A stretch of 64,000 nucleotides of DNA from Acanthochlamys bracteata. Taxonomy: Eukaryota; Streptophyta; Magnoliopsida; Pandanales; Velloziaceae. Every line of letters starts with the position of its first letter. Position 1 is the first letter of the stretch. Position numbers and translations under genes: made by a program. The stretch is from assembly GCA_019914995.1 (NCBI GenBank), contig CM034131.1, positions 2,170,001-2,234,000 on the forward strand, in the 5' to 3' direction. Under the pieces are notes generated by a model. It searched no databases, was not told the origin of the DNA, and saw only the letters and a list, made by a program, of their open reading frames with translations. This document shows positions 29,701 to 44,400 of the stretch, in pieces.

Positions 29701-32700
29701 TTCTCAGCACTTTCAAATCAAAATAATAATAAACCAAAAACTTTAGCGGATGAAAGGATTCAAGCCAGAAAAATTGTACCTCAATTACAGACTCAGAACC
29801 CTGATTGCGTGTGTCACAAAGACAGGCCCAACAATGATCATCACCAAGTGACATATCACGTAATCTCATGTTACCCAACGTACCCTCGATTGTCATCGAA
29901 CTAGGATGCACCTGGAATAAGGAAATTATGCTCAGTACTCATTTCCAAAGGTCCTTGTATCATGCAGCAAGAAAACAATAAAACTGTCTGACAGAGGATA
30001 TATACAGTATGCTTGTTGAATCCCTCAAGAAAAGCAGATTAGCTACCAAATATATTCAAAAGCAGAACAAGAAAGCCGGACCAAGAGTCTGTACCAGAAC
30101 ATTGCAATACATAAAACATATAACAAATTCCATGCTTCAGCAGCAAAGAATAGATTTAGCAATTATAAGAAACTCAAAATATATTATGCACATAAACTCA
30201 AAACTGAAAATAGAATACTATGTAGCCGTATTTAAGATATAGCAGTTCTTCAGGGCTACTGATAGTTTACAACACATAAGCTTACTATGTTCAGAATGTT
30301 GGTCTCGAGCTAGTCGTCTGATTTTAGTTGTAGATACTTAATTGCAATTTTTGTGCAAATAGCATATTCTCATTAAGACTAGCAAAAATGAATGTCAAAC
30401 TGTCAGATCCCTCATTCCTAGAATGCTCAGTTCGGAATCCTTACTATTTCAAAGGAAAAAGCAGCCATATGTTGAACTAATTCTAATAATTGGTCCTTAA
30501 TCTCATAGGAGTAGCATCTCTTATTAGATCCAATGAACGCACAAGTAAGAGAAGAAGCACTTCCCCAAGATGTGGATGATTCAACTAAGAATGTCCAGTT
30601 GCACGGTAAAGTAGCAGATTGGATAGAGGGAGACGCTCACGCTCAAAGGACCAAACCCCTTAGTTTCTAAAAATGCATATAGCTGTGGCATAAAAGGCCA
30701 CATCTGCTGCTCTGAAAAAAAATCATTTATTATCTCTTTGACAAATTATTTGTATGTCTGAACTTCTATCATGTGCTCTTAGATTTCACTTCCGTTTAGA
30801 AATTCCAAAACAATTGCTTTACTCCCAGCTAGAGCTCATTGCTTATCTCGATAGCTATACTAAAACATTTACAGGTTGCCCTTGTTATAGATTACAGCTG
30901 CAACCGATCAGTATAAAAGATCAGAAGAAGGAAGCTAGGAGACCATAGCTTTCCTAAAGCTGACTTTGCTTCTATCTTATGCTTTTTGACAACTATACCG
31001 AGCAGGTACTAAGTGGCTATCAATGCCTACCAGACTGGACATAGACTGGATCTGGAAAACGGAGCAGGTGCTGATGTAGGATAACTAAAGAAGGCTCCAT
31101 ATGCTTTTTTGCTCTGCTAAGCTATTTGCAGTGCTGATGTAGCAAGCTTTCAGCAGCAAGAGGTGTCACACACAAAATAGAACAAATACCCTGACATAAT
31201 TTACTCAACACCAAACATAGATGTTCAGAAACTTCAACTTACTGAATTAAGGGGAACAATGAAACAGCAAATTATATAGGTGCGTGTCACTGTTGGTTAT
31301 GCTTTCAACTTATATTTTAAAATAAATGTTCCACCAAAGAGCAAAAGCCACTCCCTTTACTTGTTCATAGGGATACTAGTACAGACATATCCTTTAACAA
31401 TCTTCATGACATTTGACCCTTCAGAATATACAAAAAATTGATCATACAGATGAGTGAGTTAATTTAGTTTTAACTATATAATGTATGTGAACTAAATGCA
31501 GAAGAATTTAGAGCATGTGGACGAGTATAAGTAGTTAATTAAATGCTATTTCCTCACCTTCACATCCAAGAGAAAGCTTTCTTGCACAAAAATGGCTAGC
31601 TGTGACCCATCTTCTTTGTTCAAGTAGATGCCAACGCTATCAACATCCATGCTCAATTTAAACACGGTACGCGCTTTACCATAGCCAAGAAGGCCTTTAA
31701 CTAACACACGCTCATTATTTTCTTTATTTTCTTTGTATTCGGAGTCATTTGCTTGGGTCACATTTTGGACATCCACTCCTGCATTCACTGAGCTTAGATC
31801 CAAGCCCAAGTCAATCAAAGCAACCAAAGTTTGTCTATTGCAGAAGAATTCTAGCTTTGACATGCGAATATTCATCTGTAAGAAACAAATTAGCAGCTCA
31901 ATAAGTTGAGAAGATAGAGGGATTCTATGTAAAATTGCGTAGGTGAACTCACAGGAAATGTGACACACAAAAACCATAGGAAATTCCACAATGTAACGAA
32001 CACAATTTTGTACCTGGGTATCAATGCCATCATAAAGAGGTGATTCAGGAGTTCTTGTCAAAAATGTGACAGACACAAAATCAGATACACTGCTATCTTG
32101 AGCCTCATAGAAAATCTCGTTAGCCTTTGCTTTCACCTGATCTTTGCTACAAACTAGTAAATCATTGGCATAGGTTCCAGGAATTTGCTCCACAAAATTG
32201 TAAGATTCCAACGTGTTACCAACCAAATCAGAATTGGGATTATAAAGGCTTTGTTCGGGTGTATACATGAACTCTGGAAGAGCATCTGTGAAACCGTCAT
32301 CCTCCTCCAAAAAAAACCTATTTACGTCTTCATCTACTTCCATGTTGCAAGAAGCAAGAGATTTACTATCATCTACAAGCACAGAGTACGCTATGAATTG
32401 AGGCGTCATAGATCGACAGCTTAGAAGTTGATCCTTGATTTTTAATGAGTGGAGCTTTGTTTTCACAGTTAAGTCACCACCAAATCGAACAAAATTTACC
32501 TGTAAAAAATGTGCAGTTCTGAGGTTACAATTACTACATAATGGAACTGGACAGAATCTCAGGATAAGAGATAATATGAGATTATTAAAGAAATTGGAAT
32601 GTAGAATACCTTACTTGACATGTAAATTGTAACCAAAGCAATATCCATCAATATATGACCCCAAAATCCATATGCTTGAAAAAGCAAGTACAAAAACTAT

Positions 32701-35700
32701 CTTCAAAAGTACAAAAGAATGTCTGCAATGAGACAAATATGAGAATTTTCGTTTTGGATGCCCCTAATGATTTGGTTCTAAAAGGCACTAAATGCGCAAC
32801 AATTTCTTACAAAAGATGAGATTTCTAGAAAGATGGATGCAAATACATGTTGCACCAAAATCCTCAAAGCACCAAAGATATACTTCAATCAATAATGTCG
32901 AAACAGAAAACTGCCATGTCCACAATATGAAGCATGACAAGAAACAGATTTCATAGGCAGACATCATTTGGATTGCACCTCATCTAGCCCGACCGAAGTC
33001 CAAAAGGAAAAGACAGACTTCGATTATATGAAATAATACACACATGGCTTATGCATCGCCTGGAATCTATATGACCTGTGTACATGTATGTCTAAAATGA
33101 AAAAATTGGCAAGACCTATACTAACTAAGTATGCATTTAAAGTCCGAAAGATCTTGAAATCGTGAAGGGTAGCTTCTTCAACCCTGCTCAGGCCAACATA
33201 TTTTTTGAGTACCAACGTCTATAAAGAAGATTTCATTAAACTTAACATGCAGAAGCCACAAATTATGGGGTAAGGTCAGCCTGATTTCAAATCCTGCTCT
33301 TCCCCAATCAGCCATCCAAAGTTCAACTAACCATATATAGCCCAAAAGCGAATAAACGAAAGCCTAGATTTTACAACACTTGAAAGTTAGCATCAACAGC
33401 TGTTGGAATGAACCTCATACGGGGGCCTACTTCTAGTTCAGACATTGTAATTACAATAAATAGTTTACTTGCCAATTTGTCCACCCTTAGAATATATAAC
33501 ACATGAAACTGATCAAACTAACCTTTCCTCCACCTGCAAGAATCTCTGCTATCAATGCCTCCTCAGCGTCCAACGACTTCTTATTCAACTGCAAAAGGAA
33601 AGCCAAGTTCATTAAGATTATTGACAAAAGCGTGCCCCACTCAAATAGTTGTGCACAAAAGTGTACCAGAAAAGTCTTAAAAGTGGTAGGTAACACCTTA
33701 CTTGTATCCCCTACTCTATGCCACTCCATTACTCACACCCATTACAAGGTGTAACTCATAAATAAAGAGTTGCCTCTAGGTTACTGACTAGGATATTGCA
33801 AACAACCATTGGAAGACAGGTTTCCTCTTAGTTCCTGGCTAAGCCTAAGTAGCTACATACAAAATATATAAAAACAACCACCAAGCAGCCACTAAGAAAA
33901 GATCAAAAAGAATACAGGGGAAAAAATGACTCACTTTCCCATATAACATGACCCTCATTTCAACCAGTGTGCCAGTGATTACAAGCTCTGCTACCCTTAA
34001 ATTGGTAACGCAAGGCCCACCATCTGATGGTTTTGCTTTTGATTCTCCCAATACATCAAAAGAAGCAGGAGCCTAGAAACCAAATAGAGACACAAATTAA
34101 CAGAATACAAATCATACTGCTCATCTAAAGTCGGGATAATATTATGATTAAAAAATAATATAAAATAGAAAAGACATACAGAGGCCTTATATGTTGCTTG
34201 CACAAGCTCTTTGAGCCATGTACTCCTTTCCTCATCATCCCGGAATTCAGCAATCAAAGTGTGAGATGATTCTAAAGCCTGAACAGAAATTATTACTCCT
34301 AATAGGATTAGGTATACTTAAGAACCTATAAATAAACAAAACTGTTGGGCTGAAAAAATTCATGATAAACAAAGAGAGCTTCAATTAGCTTCATCAAAAT
34401 TAACTAAGCATGCTCAAGGACAAGGCAAGAACAAATTAGTTAGACTATACTGATTCCCAAAGTTACTAGAAAATTGAAGTCTACAAACATAGATTTCAAT
34501 GATGAAGTCTCTATATTCTATAATATATTTCACAACTATTAAATTTGAATTGTATATTCTGGCCACTCATGTAAAAGTACCCACTTCAAAGTACAAAACT
34601 GACAATCCGTCTATACAGCTTCATCAATGAATGTTGTTTAAAAAGAGATTACATCACTTGCTAGATCAATTAGCTCAAGATTGGCAACAAAAAGAATATA
34701 TAAGAATTCTAAGCAAGATACATAATTAAAGAATTTTTAAAAACTAGGGAATACTGGTGAAAAATGTACGAAATCGACTAAGTAACACAATGCACCAGTA
34801 AAAAACTAAAAGGACCAAGGCATATCTGCATAAGGATAATCTCGCCTTGGGTCTTTCGTAAACATAGAGAGATATGCAGATAAAGGAAGACACTACATAT
34901 AATTAGGACATAGTAGATAGATAAAGGGAATGAAGGGGGGAGACAGGAAGTTTCTGAACATGAAATCTCCATAGCAAATATTTCTCAATAGATCTTCATA
35001 GAACAAAAGTATACTTTTGACTGTTGACAATACAGTTCTTGTGATTCAAAAGGAGCTCCAAATTCCACATTTTGGGAGAAGATACTCTTTAGTAGTTTAA
35101 TGTAGATTCAAAAACAATGCACGAAGAAATTGGTATTATTTGATGCCAGAAGTATATCCATAAGTGCCACTACTACCAGAAGCATATCCTACTTCACCGA
35201 AGGAAAATGCATCAAGCAAACTACCTTCATGCACGTCACTGAAACCATAAAGCAACATACACAAACAGCCACATTCAATATGCAGCAGAAATATTAACAG
35301 TCTGAACGTAAGCATTTACCTTTTGAGTATCCATTCCCCTACGAGAAATAGCAAGGGAATGAAGAGACCCACCAACACTTGCTGGAGAAACTTCAAAGAT
35401 ATGTCGACCAGCCATGCTGCATCAATCACCAAACATGTTATATTTTGAAGATCACAACATAGATAATGAAGAAAGAAGATGAAGACTACAGACCTGCAGC
35501 ATCTTTGATAGTTTGGTGAAAGCTCAGACTCTAGAACATAGAGATATAGCCCAGATAAAATAAGAACACAAGGTTGCCACTCTGCTGAGGAGTTGCCAAA
35601 GCCCTTGCAATAAAACCATATCTATATTCACAAACTGAATTTGAAAACTTTCCCCTATCTTGTTCGGCCATCATAAGGTAAAGAGGACTAAAGAAAAAAA

Positions 35701-38700
35701 AGTCATGCTATATATTACTTTTCCTTTAATTTGATTTTGGTTGATCCAAGATATGAATTTAGATCTACACATAACTTCATTTTTACAAACTAAATTCAGC
35801 CATTTGGACACTTGCATCGTGTTTCTTCAAAATCGTATGCTTCGTTACTGTCCTTCATAAACCTTGCAATAAATAACCAAGAATATACCAGTATACACAC
35901 CAGTTCAATATTGCCAATCTCAAACCCAAGTGAAGGAGGGTTGGGTTTCGGTTGGCATCCACAAATAAAAACCTATGGCATAGATTGTCAACTTGATTTT
36001 CCTAATACCATGACATCCCTGGAGGCAATTAGCTGTACCACCCTAGTACAGTGTACAGTTGAAAACAGTCACCACATCAACGCTAAATTGGCAAAAATAC
36101 CCGCATCTCTATGAAGGGTGAAGATAAACAAGTAACCACTCTACTTCAGAACATCAAATACTAAACATTAACAGAAAACTAATGGAAGCGGTTGACACTG
36201 ATGCAGAGAAAGATTAATATTACCTATCCTCAAGAGACAAAAGTGAGCCGGAGAAAAAGCTAGACGGTTTTATCTAATGGAAGAGGTTGACAGTAATGCT
36301 GAGAAAGATTAATATGACCTATCTTCAAAGACAAAGTGAGTCCAAGAAAAAGCTAACACAGTTATTATCCTAGCTAGGGCATTGTTCATAATATAGCACA
36401 ATACCGTGAAAAGATCCATATCAGAGATCGTGCTGAGTGCTTTAAGGCATGATACTGTCATGTCCTTTATTTTCTTTTTCCTTTTGGGGTGTGAGCGTGC
36501 AATGCATGACTAAAACATGATAAAAACTATTGAACTTTAACTTATAAGTATGTAATCTAGATCAATTTCAACAAATCAGATTTTTCTATTAAATTATACT
36601 TCTTTTATATGGCCTCTTTATTTTTACCTAAAGCCATCAAGCCACTTGGTGGGATTCATGACCAAATCTATGAATGGAATTATTTTTTCTCTAAGTTACG
36701 AAATGAACATTAGCAGATTACTTATGTAAACAACAAATGACATATGTAAACAACATACCCTCCAAACAAGCACTTTAGCATGAGTTGCGAGATCAGCAGG
36801 GTGCCATGCAACAGAAGCATTTTGTGGAGATCTTGAATTCTGATAATTGCCTTCCGCAGAGCCATAAAAGATATTTAGCAATTCCCCAATTCTACAATAT
36901 CTCGAAGGGGACAAATGAATAACTAAATTTGGGACTTGGACAGAAACTCGTGATGAAGGATAATGCGGGTGTGGTATTTTGATCTTCAAAATGAGACGAA
37001 GATTTTGAGGATTAGTAAAGGTAAAGCTCAAAAATTTCACAATTGTTATGAAATCGTGGCTCAAATGACAATTGAAAATTCCGTGGATGGCAAGAGTATA
37101 CCTGGTCAAGTATGACTGAGATGCCACAGCGATCAATGAGTGAATGGAATTGATTGTCATCAACCATGGACTTCTCATTCTTTAAAATTGTTGAAGTTAC
37201 GTCATCAGAGATAGGTTTATCTATAAAGAAAGCAGCGATTTCCTTCCCTGATATATAAAATCGGGAGTACAAGCTCTGCCTTTGTTCGTCTCCTCGACCT
37301 TCCTGCAAACCAGTATGCTATGCAAAGTAAATAATAATTATTATTTAGATATTGTTTTTAACTTGCATGTGCAGCTACTTACTATTGTATGCAAAGTAAA
37401 ATGACCAAAATCCAATAGAAAATGGCTACAAGCAGAGTCATGTATCTTCATAGGAACCCGCACTTTTGGAGCATCCAAGTCAATGTCCAGCGCAAATCTG
37501 TATAAAAGTTCAAATTCAGCATGCAATGTTCATAACAGAACAAGAGATGTTTCAATTTGCACCTTCCAGAAACTCACGAAACCATCCTTACAAAGTAAGT
37601 TCAAGTTTTCAGAAAGTTTTTTGACAAAAGTTATACCATGCTCAGATAAACTTGACAACTTTAACTAGTACTTAAACCAATACCATGTTACTTAAATCAA
37701 TACCATTGGTGTAGTTATCTTTAGGAAAAATCCCATCCTCTCTCTCTCTCTCTCTCTCTCTCCACAAAAATGTTATAATTAATTTTCCCATGCAATTTGG
37801 CTCAGATCTAGCTTCCCACTATGCTTCATAATTAGCTAAGCAACAAAACAGAGAAAAGTATGAATCCTCCTCTTCAATGATTGACCAACGAACTTCTAGG
37901 TACCTTTCATATTCCCAATTTTGCCCAAAGTTCTGATATGTTGTTAGTCTATGGTGAATCTTCTCTTTATCTATCTTCTTCCCCCATTGCTTACCTTGAA
38001 TATTTCTCCAACTCTATGTTCAGTTCTTAAAGTTTCTTATCATACTAGAGTTATCCTTTACTCCCTGTGATCCTCCATTGTCTTGGTCGGAAACAACTGT
38101 TCCCTCCAAATATCAAAAAACAATTGCATAACCACAACCATACTTATATGATTAAATATAACAAAAAAGGACAAAATTCTCTGTTCACAAACTGTTGCCG
38201 CTCAAGTCCATGGACAATACAACCCAATGGGTTTAAACAGGATGAAAAAAAATGAACTTAAACATGTTGAACTCATCAAGTGAATTATGAACTATGACTT
38301 TCAAAGAAGGTCATTAACACCAAAAATGGATTCCTACCTTTATGAACAAAACATTTCAATGGAATGGTTTTGTGATGGTCTATGGTATCACGATATACAG
38401 CAGGTGACCAGGAAATAAATTTGAGGGCCCAGATGAAAGTATACAACCTCATAGAAAACAAAAATTCCAGCTAATAGATGACAAACATAACTCGCAAGCC
38501 TAAATTTTTTCTCAAATAGTCGCCAACTTACAAACATCTATTTGACAGATTTAGAACTCAGCAGACCGCTACCTCTTATAGCAGCCCTAATGCTATACTA
38601 GTTAGAAAATAGTACGTTTAGAGCCTCTTGAACCAATTTAAGGGAATCATTAACCAGAGTTATTGCTCGATGAACCAACTACAACAATAAAAACAAACCA

Positions 38701-41382
38701 CAATTACAAACATAAACGGTCGTAGATGAAAATGCTACAGTAAACACCTATCAGATGAGCTAGCATCATGCCATTAAAATGAAAGCATAAAAGAATATGC
38801 AACCAGTACCAAACGTCTAGCATTATCTTGATTCTTCCTCCATTAATGAATCTTATAAGCAATCAGTATGGCACGAGATGGCATAACACATCAATGAAGT
38901 AAGGATTTCTTAAATTTATATAAAAGCAAACTAGCAAATGAGCTAAAATGTTGCATATTACCTGCTTTTTTCTTCTAATACTATTTGAATTTGCTCTTGA
39001 GCTCTACGAGTTACTTGCTCTATCTTGTTCTGCATCGTGTAAACAATGACCAAGATACTTTGTTAGCTTTCAAATAAAGCACTAACTAACTAAAGGTCGT
39101 GCATGAAAGTAGTCATATAGATTGCTATAAGGAACAATTGACATTCATTCTAATTTTGCATGTATAGAGGTGGATCTCAATTGTTTTCTGCAGATTATCT
39201 TAATTCATATACCTGCAAAACAGTCGCAGTCTCCAAGGCCACAGTAGGGCTCACAGCATTGCTCCTCTGTACAAATGCCAAAAAGCGTTCATAGCTCTCC
39301 ATTAATACCTTCAAACAAAAGCACAAAATTCATATTACCAGTGCTTGAGTGCATAAATCACAAAGCAAATCCACAAAATATACTCCTCCAATGGCTAACA
39401 ATTTAAATAGTTTGTTGGCAGGAACTAGTCATATATCTAGATAGCCCTTAGCAGATATGTACCGTCACATGGCATGGAGCAATGGTCGCTGAAAGACGCC
39501 AATCTACAACTTCAGTTGTTGGAGCATGGACAAAACTAGCAACTAAAGCATTCGTCTTTCTCTCGCTGCTAACACTCTGCAATATACATCCAGCAGTTGC
39601 TACAAAGTAAAAGAAAAAAAGACAACCATTCAACATGGAAAAGGAGAAAATTTGAGATAAACCTGTGCGAGCGAGCCCTCAGGTGAAGATAAACCACAGT
39701 ATCTCAAAGACAAATCACAAAAGACACTTTTGTGGTAGAGCTTAGTGGTAACTTGAAGTTGTTCAAATCTACCACATGTAATTTCCGTCTCACTGATGTC
39801 AATTATCCTAGCAGCAGCCTGGCTAATTGACACATCTACTAGGAACTGTAAACTGTTTTGACTATCCTTAGCAGACAAATTAGTCATATCATCGTCTTGC
39901 TGGTAACTCAGCATTTTATGTATTTCCTGCCATTCTTCTTTGGTTAGCCTTTCTTCAACAAATGGTGATACTGTAGGATCACTTGCAGCAGAGACGGCTT
40001 CAGTGGAAGCACTCCTGTAAGATTACCAGATTTTATTATAAGTCACAAGGAAAAGTATCCCCCTGAAAGCATACATAGAATCAAACTCAGTAGATAAAAA
40101 CTGGTAAAGTAGAAACACTAACCATCCAAATGACCACCAGCTTTTTTTGATAGCCTTCTGTTGAGATGCTTCTTTTGATTTCACAGACTCCACTTTTGCA
40201 TGAGCAAGTAACCTTGAGTAAGTGCCATAAAAAGACCAAAGTCGGTAAAAAGAGTTAACCAAATGTCAGCATTAATTAGAAAACGTTGGTTTAGGGGATC
40301 AGACCTCCACAAAATTATAACTTCTGAATCAAGAACTTTCTCAATCTGTCTGAGTTCTAATTTGTGTACATGGCCTGTTTGCAGTGAAGCAGCATACAGC
40401 TGCACATAGTGACGACGAAGCTGACAAAGATGCTTAACTCTTTCCCAAGAGAACCAGTAGCTTCAACAGGAAAATAGAATTTGTTAGTTTTCGTCAAATT
40501 GGTGGCAATTGAGGGGAATGCAGAAGCAGCAATTCAACCAACATAATAAGTAAGTGAAAAGCTATGGCAACACAGAGTACAATAAGAAGCAGAAAATTTT
40601 AGTTGTCTGCATATAATCATAACCCCATGAAAAAGTGAAAGATAGTGAGATGATTACTAACCACAGTTTTTTCTGCTGCAAGCTAGCTAGCACGGCATAA
40701 TGCCACCATGCACGAGGATCTTCAGAAACTTGTACGATAGGTCTCAAGTGAGATATCTTAATGCGAGTCCTGTATCTTGAGAATGTTTCCAGAAGCTTTA
40801 TGCCATCATAATATTGAGCCTGAGCCACATAGTGAAGTACAGAGACACATTTTAACATAAGAATATTTGAGCAGAAGCCTACAACAGAAGCATAACACAA
40901 AACAATTGCTTAGACCTCAGAAACAGTCAGAGAAACATCGCTGAGTAGAAGTGAAGCTTTCTCAAGAGGTACTTCAGAGTTCTTTCTCTCTTGCTTTCCC
41001 CTACGGTGATAGTTAAGGACGCCATTGATAGGAGACACCAAGTATTTGTGATTTCTGCTCCAATTGGAGACAGTAGCTTTGCTAGAATATTCGTCAATCC
41101 CATCCAGAAAGATCTACAGTAGAAAAAAACTGTGACTTAAAACGCATGAACAATAGAAAAACAAAGGCAAATTTAGAGCAACTAGCGAGAAGCATCTAGC
41201 AAACCTCAGTCCATTCTGCTGGGCCAAAATCCTCCCATTCCTTACTAGGTCTCCAGGGACTGCAATCAGGGTCATGATACAAGGCTAGGCTCTGAAGCTG
41301 CAAAGACTGCAGGACAACAAAAACCATAAGCGCCATTTTTTTTTCAAACACAACCTCTTTTATTACAACTTCGAGCCAAAGG

Positions 41383-41424
<42 letters not shown>

Positions 41425-44400
41425 GATCTTAGGTGGAGATTGGCCATCACTAGAATAACTACATAAGAACATCAGTAGTGCATTCCTCCACTACTTCTGC
41501 CAAACATGTTGAACAAACAACTATAGTATGCGTATGGCTATCGTGAGCTAATTAATCAACAACTAAATCCTAGATCCAAACAAGAATCAATATTGAACCT
41601 AAATCACCCGCTATAAAACAAAAAAGCAAAACAGACCTTTCGCAGATTATCCAGCGCTCCACTGGTGTCAAAAGTTTCATTACCCTGATCATCAGTTGTA
41701 ACCGCGGCAAGTTTGGACAAAGTAACACCAGAACAAAATGGATGACCAGGATTACTGGAGAAATGAAAGTCAGGTATGTAATGACACTTATAAAATCACA
41801 GAAAGTATATGCTATTGGTAATTAAAATAGTCTTCTCAGATTCCAGAGCTACTTACGTGATAGAGTCTTCATATCTAATATGAATATTGCTGAGAGAAAC
41901 TTTAAGATTGCCAATTATGGTAGAGATGAGAGAGCTCAGCCATGAACTTCCACCAGGTGGCTACACAAAAGCATAGAAATATGTTAAATACTTTTAGAAC
42001 ATATGTCTTGAAGCATAGAAAAGCTGGAGGCACCTCTAAACAGTTGAACCAGCATACAAAATTGTGGAGGCATCTAAATAGTCAAATAACTAGCTAATAG
42101 GGCTTTTTGAAACACTGCAACAGCTTCAAACTTTAGCACTCAAGCAAATTTTCATCAACTGATTAAGAAGATATTAGCAGCACATGTATTTTTTCAAAGG
42201 CCTCCACTATAATTCTGATTCTGCCAAATGTAACATCTAAGAAAGATCACCAACCCTCTGATTTCATATACTATCAGAACTTACCACTAGAACAACTAGA
42301 TAGCAATTGTAAAGCTATTCCTCGTTCCAATAGAAGCTTTCATGGCCCTCAGGTACAAGCAAATTATCACTTAAAGACATAAATGGAAAAGAAAAAGTAA
42401 AAGGGAGTCATGTCTCAAAACTTTCACGTTAAGGCCCATCAAAGAAGGGTTGAAGTTGTCCTACTTCAAATCAAAACTTGCACAACCATAGGACAGTCCA
42501 ATGGACCACAATCCATAGTTAGCTAGGAAACACTAAACAATAATATATAAGATACAAAAAATAAAAATGGAATAAGCAACTTCAGTAGCAAAAGCTCGTT
42601 CACTTACAGCTGCAGCTTTTGACCTCTGGCTAGCTGCCTCCAAAGTTGCCACCTCAACTTCCTGAATTAATGATGGTAAAAAAAGTTGCAAACAGTACTC
42701 AAAGACTAAAAATTCTACAATTCAAAATACAGAAACATCTAGGCTCTCCAAGCTGCAGAAGCTGCAGTCGTTTTATCATAAGCCTCAAAAAATTTATATC
42801 TCAATGATATATACTGTCTGATTTGTATAAGAAATAAAGTTTAGAAGAGTTGTTAGACTCTTCATATATGAAAGGATTGGAGGAGAGTTATTTAAAATAG
42901 TCTCTTGCAAATATGCAATAATTCCTACAAATCAATATTCTTAAGAATTCCTCAGAAAAATTACAAGCATAAAACTCTCAGAAAATAAACTCTTAAGAGA
43001 AAGTTATATGAAAGAACGCTTTTCTTACAATCTTCACAACTCTTGAGAGATATATAACAAACTTACCGCACTTCAAAGGTAGTATTTATGATAAAAAATT
43101 TTGAGCTTTAGTTGAGTATTGCATTTGCTTTAAATAAAGAACGGTGGTATAATAGGATTCATGTAGCTAAAACCCACTTAGTGGGATGAGGCTGAATTGT
43201 AATATTTGTTTGCTTTGATATAGTTGAAATATCACATTGGAGGAAAAAAATTCAATCTTTAATGCCCAAACACCAAATAAGTAACAAAAAGTTCATCTTT
43301 AAGTAAACAGGATTTTCCAGGATTGAACTCCCAACCACTCCTTAGCAAGGAATGTCCTAGCCACCCCACCCTTGAATGGCATTCACTCATAAATCGTATT
43401 TTTACCTAATATCTACGAATTTATGCAGATAGCTATAGTGTATAATGACATTACAAAGGGAAGAAAGGAGATAAATAGGAAAATTGTCTTGTAGAATTTT
43501 CCTCTAGTAAGTTCTCAAAAGCAGAAATTAATTAAAGCGGTTGGGTAATGATGTGTGTACAATTGGAATGATCAACATGAAAACTTTTGTAAAACCAAAT
43601 AATACACATTTTGATTTTCCATACATTTAATATCATTATTGATGATTACGTGCCAAATTGCAATCCAATCCCTACAGGAGACCCAATGCAATTTATGTAA
43701 GAACCTCTTATAGATTTTCAACCTCAATTCTATGTACCAAGAATGATCCACACTACAGAAAAGGAAACAAGAATATAAAAGAGCAGCTATGTATCTAACA
43801 AGTGACTAGTAATTAATGCTAGACTAGATCAATTGTCATGAGCTGATAGGACTTGTTGGATGAGCTGAAGCCAAGCTCAGTGTCAATAGTCAGCTTCAGA
43901 ATGCTGTTCCAAGGGTCAATACGCTCAGTCTAAAACTCATTCACCCAAATCACTAATTATTTTTTTCACATAAAGGAAAATTAATAGAACAGCCACTGTT
44001 ATACCTCAACTTGTCGAAGTTTGGCCTCAAACAGATTTTCTCGGTCTTGCTCCTGGAGATGAAAAACAAAACTCAATCAATGGCAATGGCTAACAAATCA
44101 TACTGTACAATCTCAACAGTAGTGCCTTAAGAGTGTGTCCATTGGGAGCCGGATGAGCAAGAACGAATACACGATCGATGAGAACGACAACAGGTTCTTT
44201 GCCAAGACTCTTCCAAGGAACCTACATACAAAATGCAGGACAACATTCAAAACTTGAAACTTGTAAAACTGCTTCAAGGAGGTCAACATTGACACAGTCA
44301 CCTAAATGTACAGCGAAGACAAGTTAAAGAGTAACAATTAAGTCTAACCTGTAACCACTTTTCTTAGTGCGTAAAGAGTTTAGTTGTATATTTGAGTATC

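Larger units (their letters stand above)
19321..32499 (-). other. VPS13: VPS13 exons 26-35: middle bridge body (aa 1003-1886)
   Basis: Exons in order are 32014-32499, 31558-31875, 29780-29911, 27196-27309, 26867-27051, 22972-23080, 22749-22892, 21841-22113, 21065-21736 and 19321-19539. The block includes an acidic insert (DEDVNRFFLEEDDGFTDALP), then the conserved KLDLSLDTPIIIVPMDSMSK and VALxGLWVSYR-type strands, and ends SFTFEAQ. It is spread over 13 kb because it contains the largest introns of the gene, including intron 30 (3.8 kb, with an RTE insertion) and intron 28 (2.5 kb). Confidence 0.92.

Noticed and set aside
38067-38255. Small plus-strand ORFs in VPS13 introns as nested genes
   Set aside because: None has a start context, domain or splice signals; they scatter as expected in long AT-rich introns.
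41196-41450. ORF with a Ser-Leu repeat that looks like a signal peptide
   Set aside because: The repeat is the GA/CT microsatellite of intron 8 read in frame; only the part after the acceptor at 41,307 is real exon.
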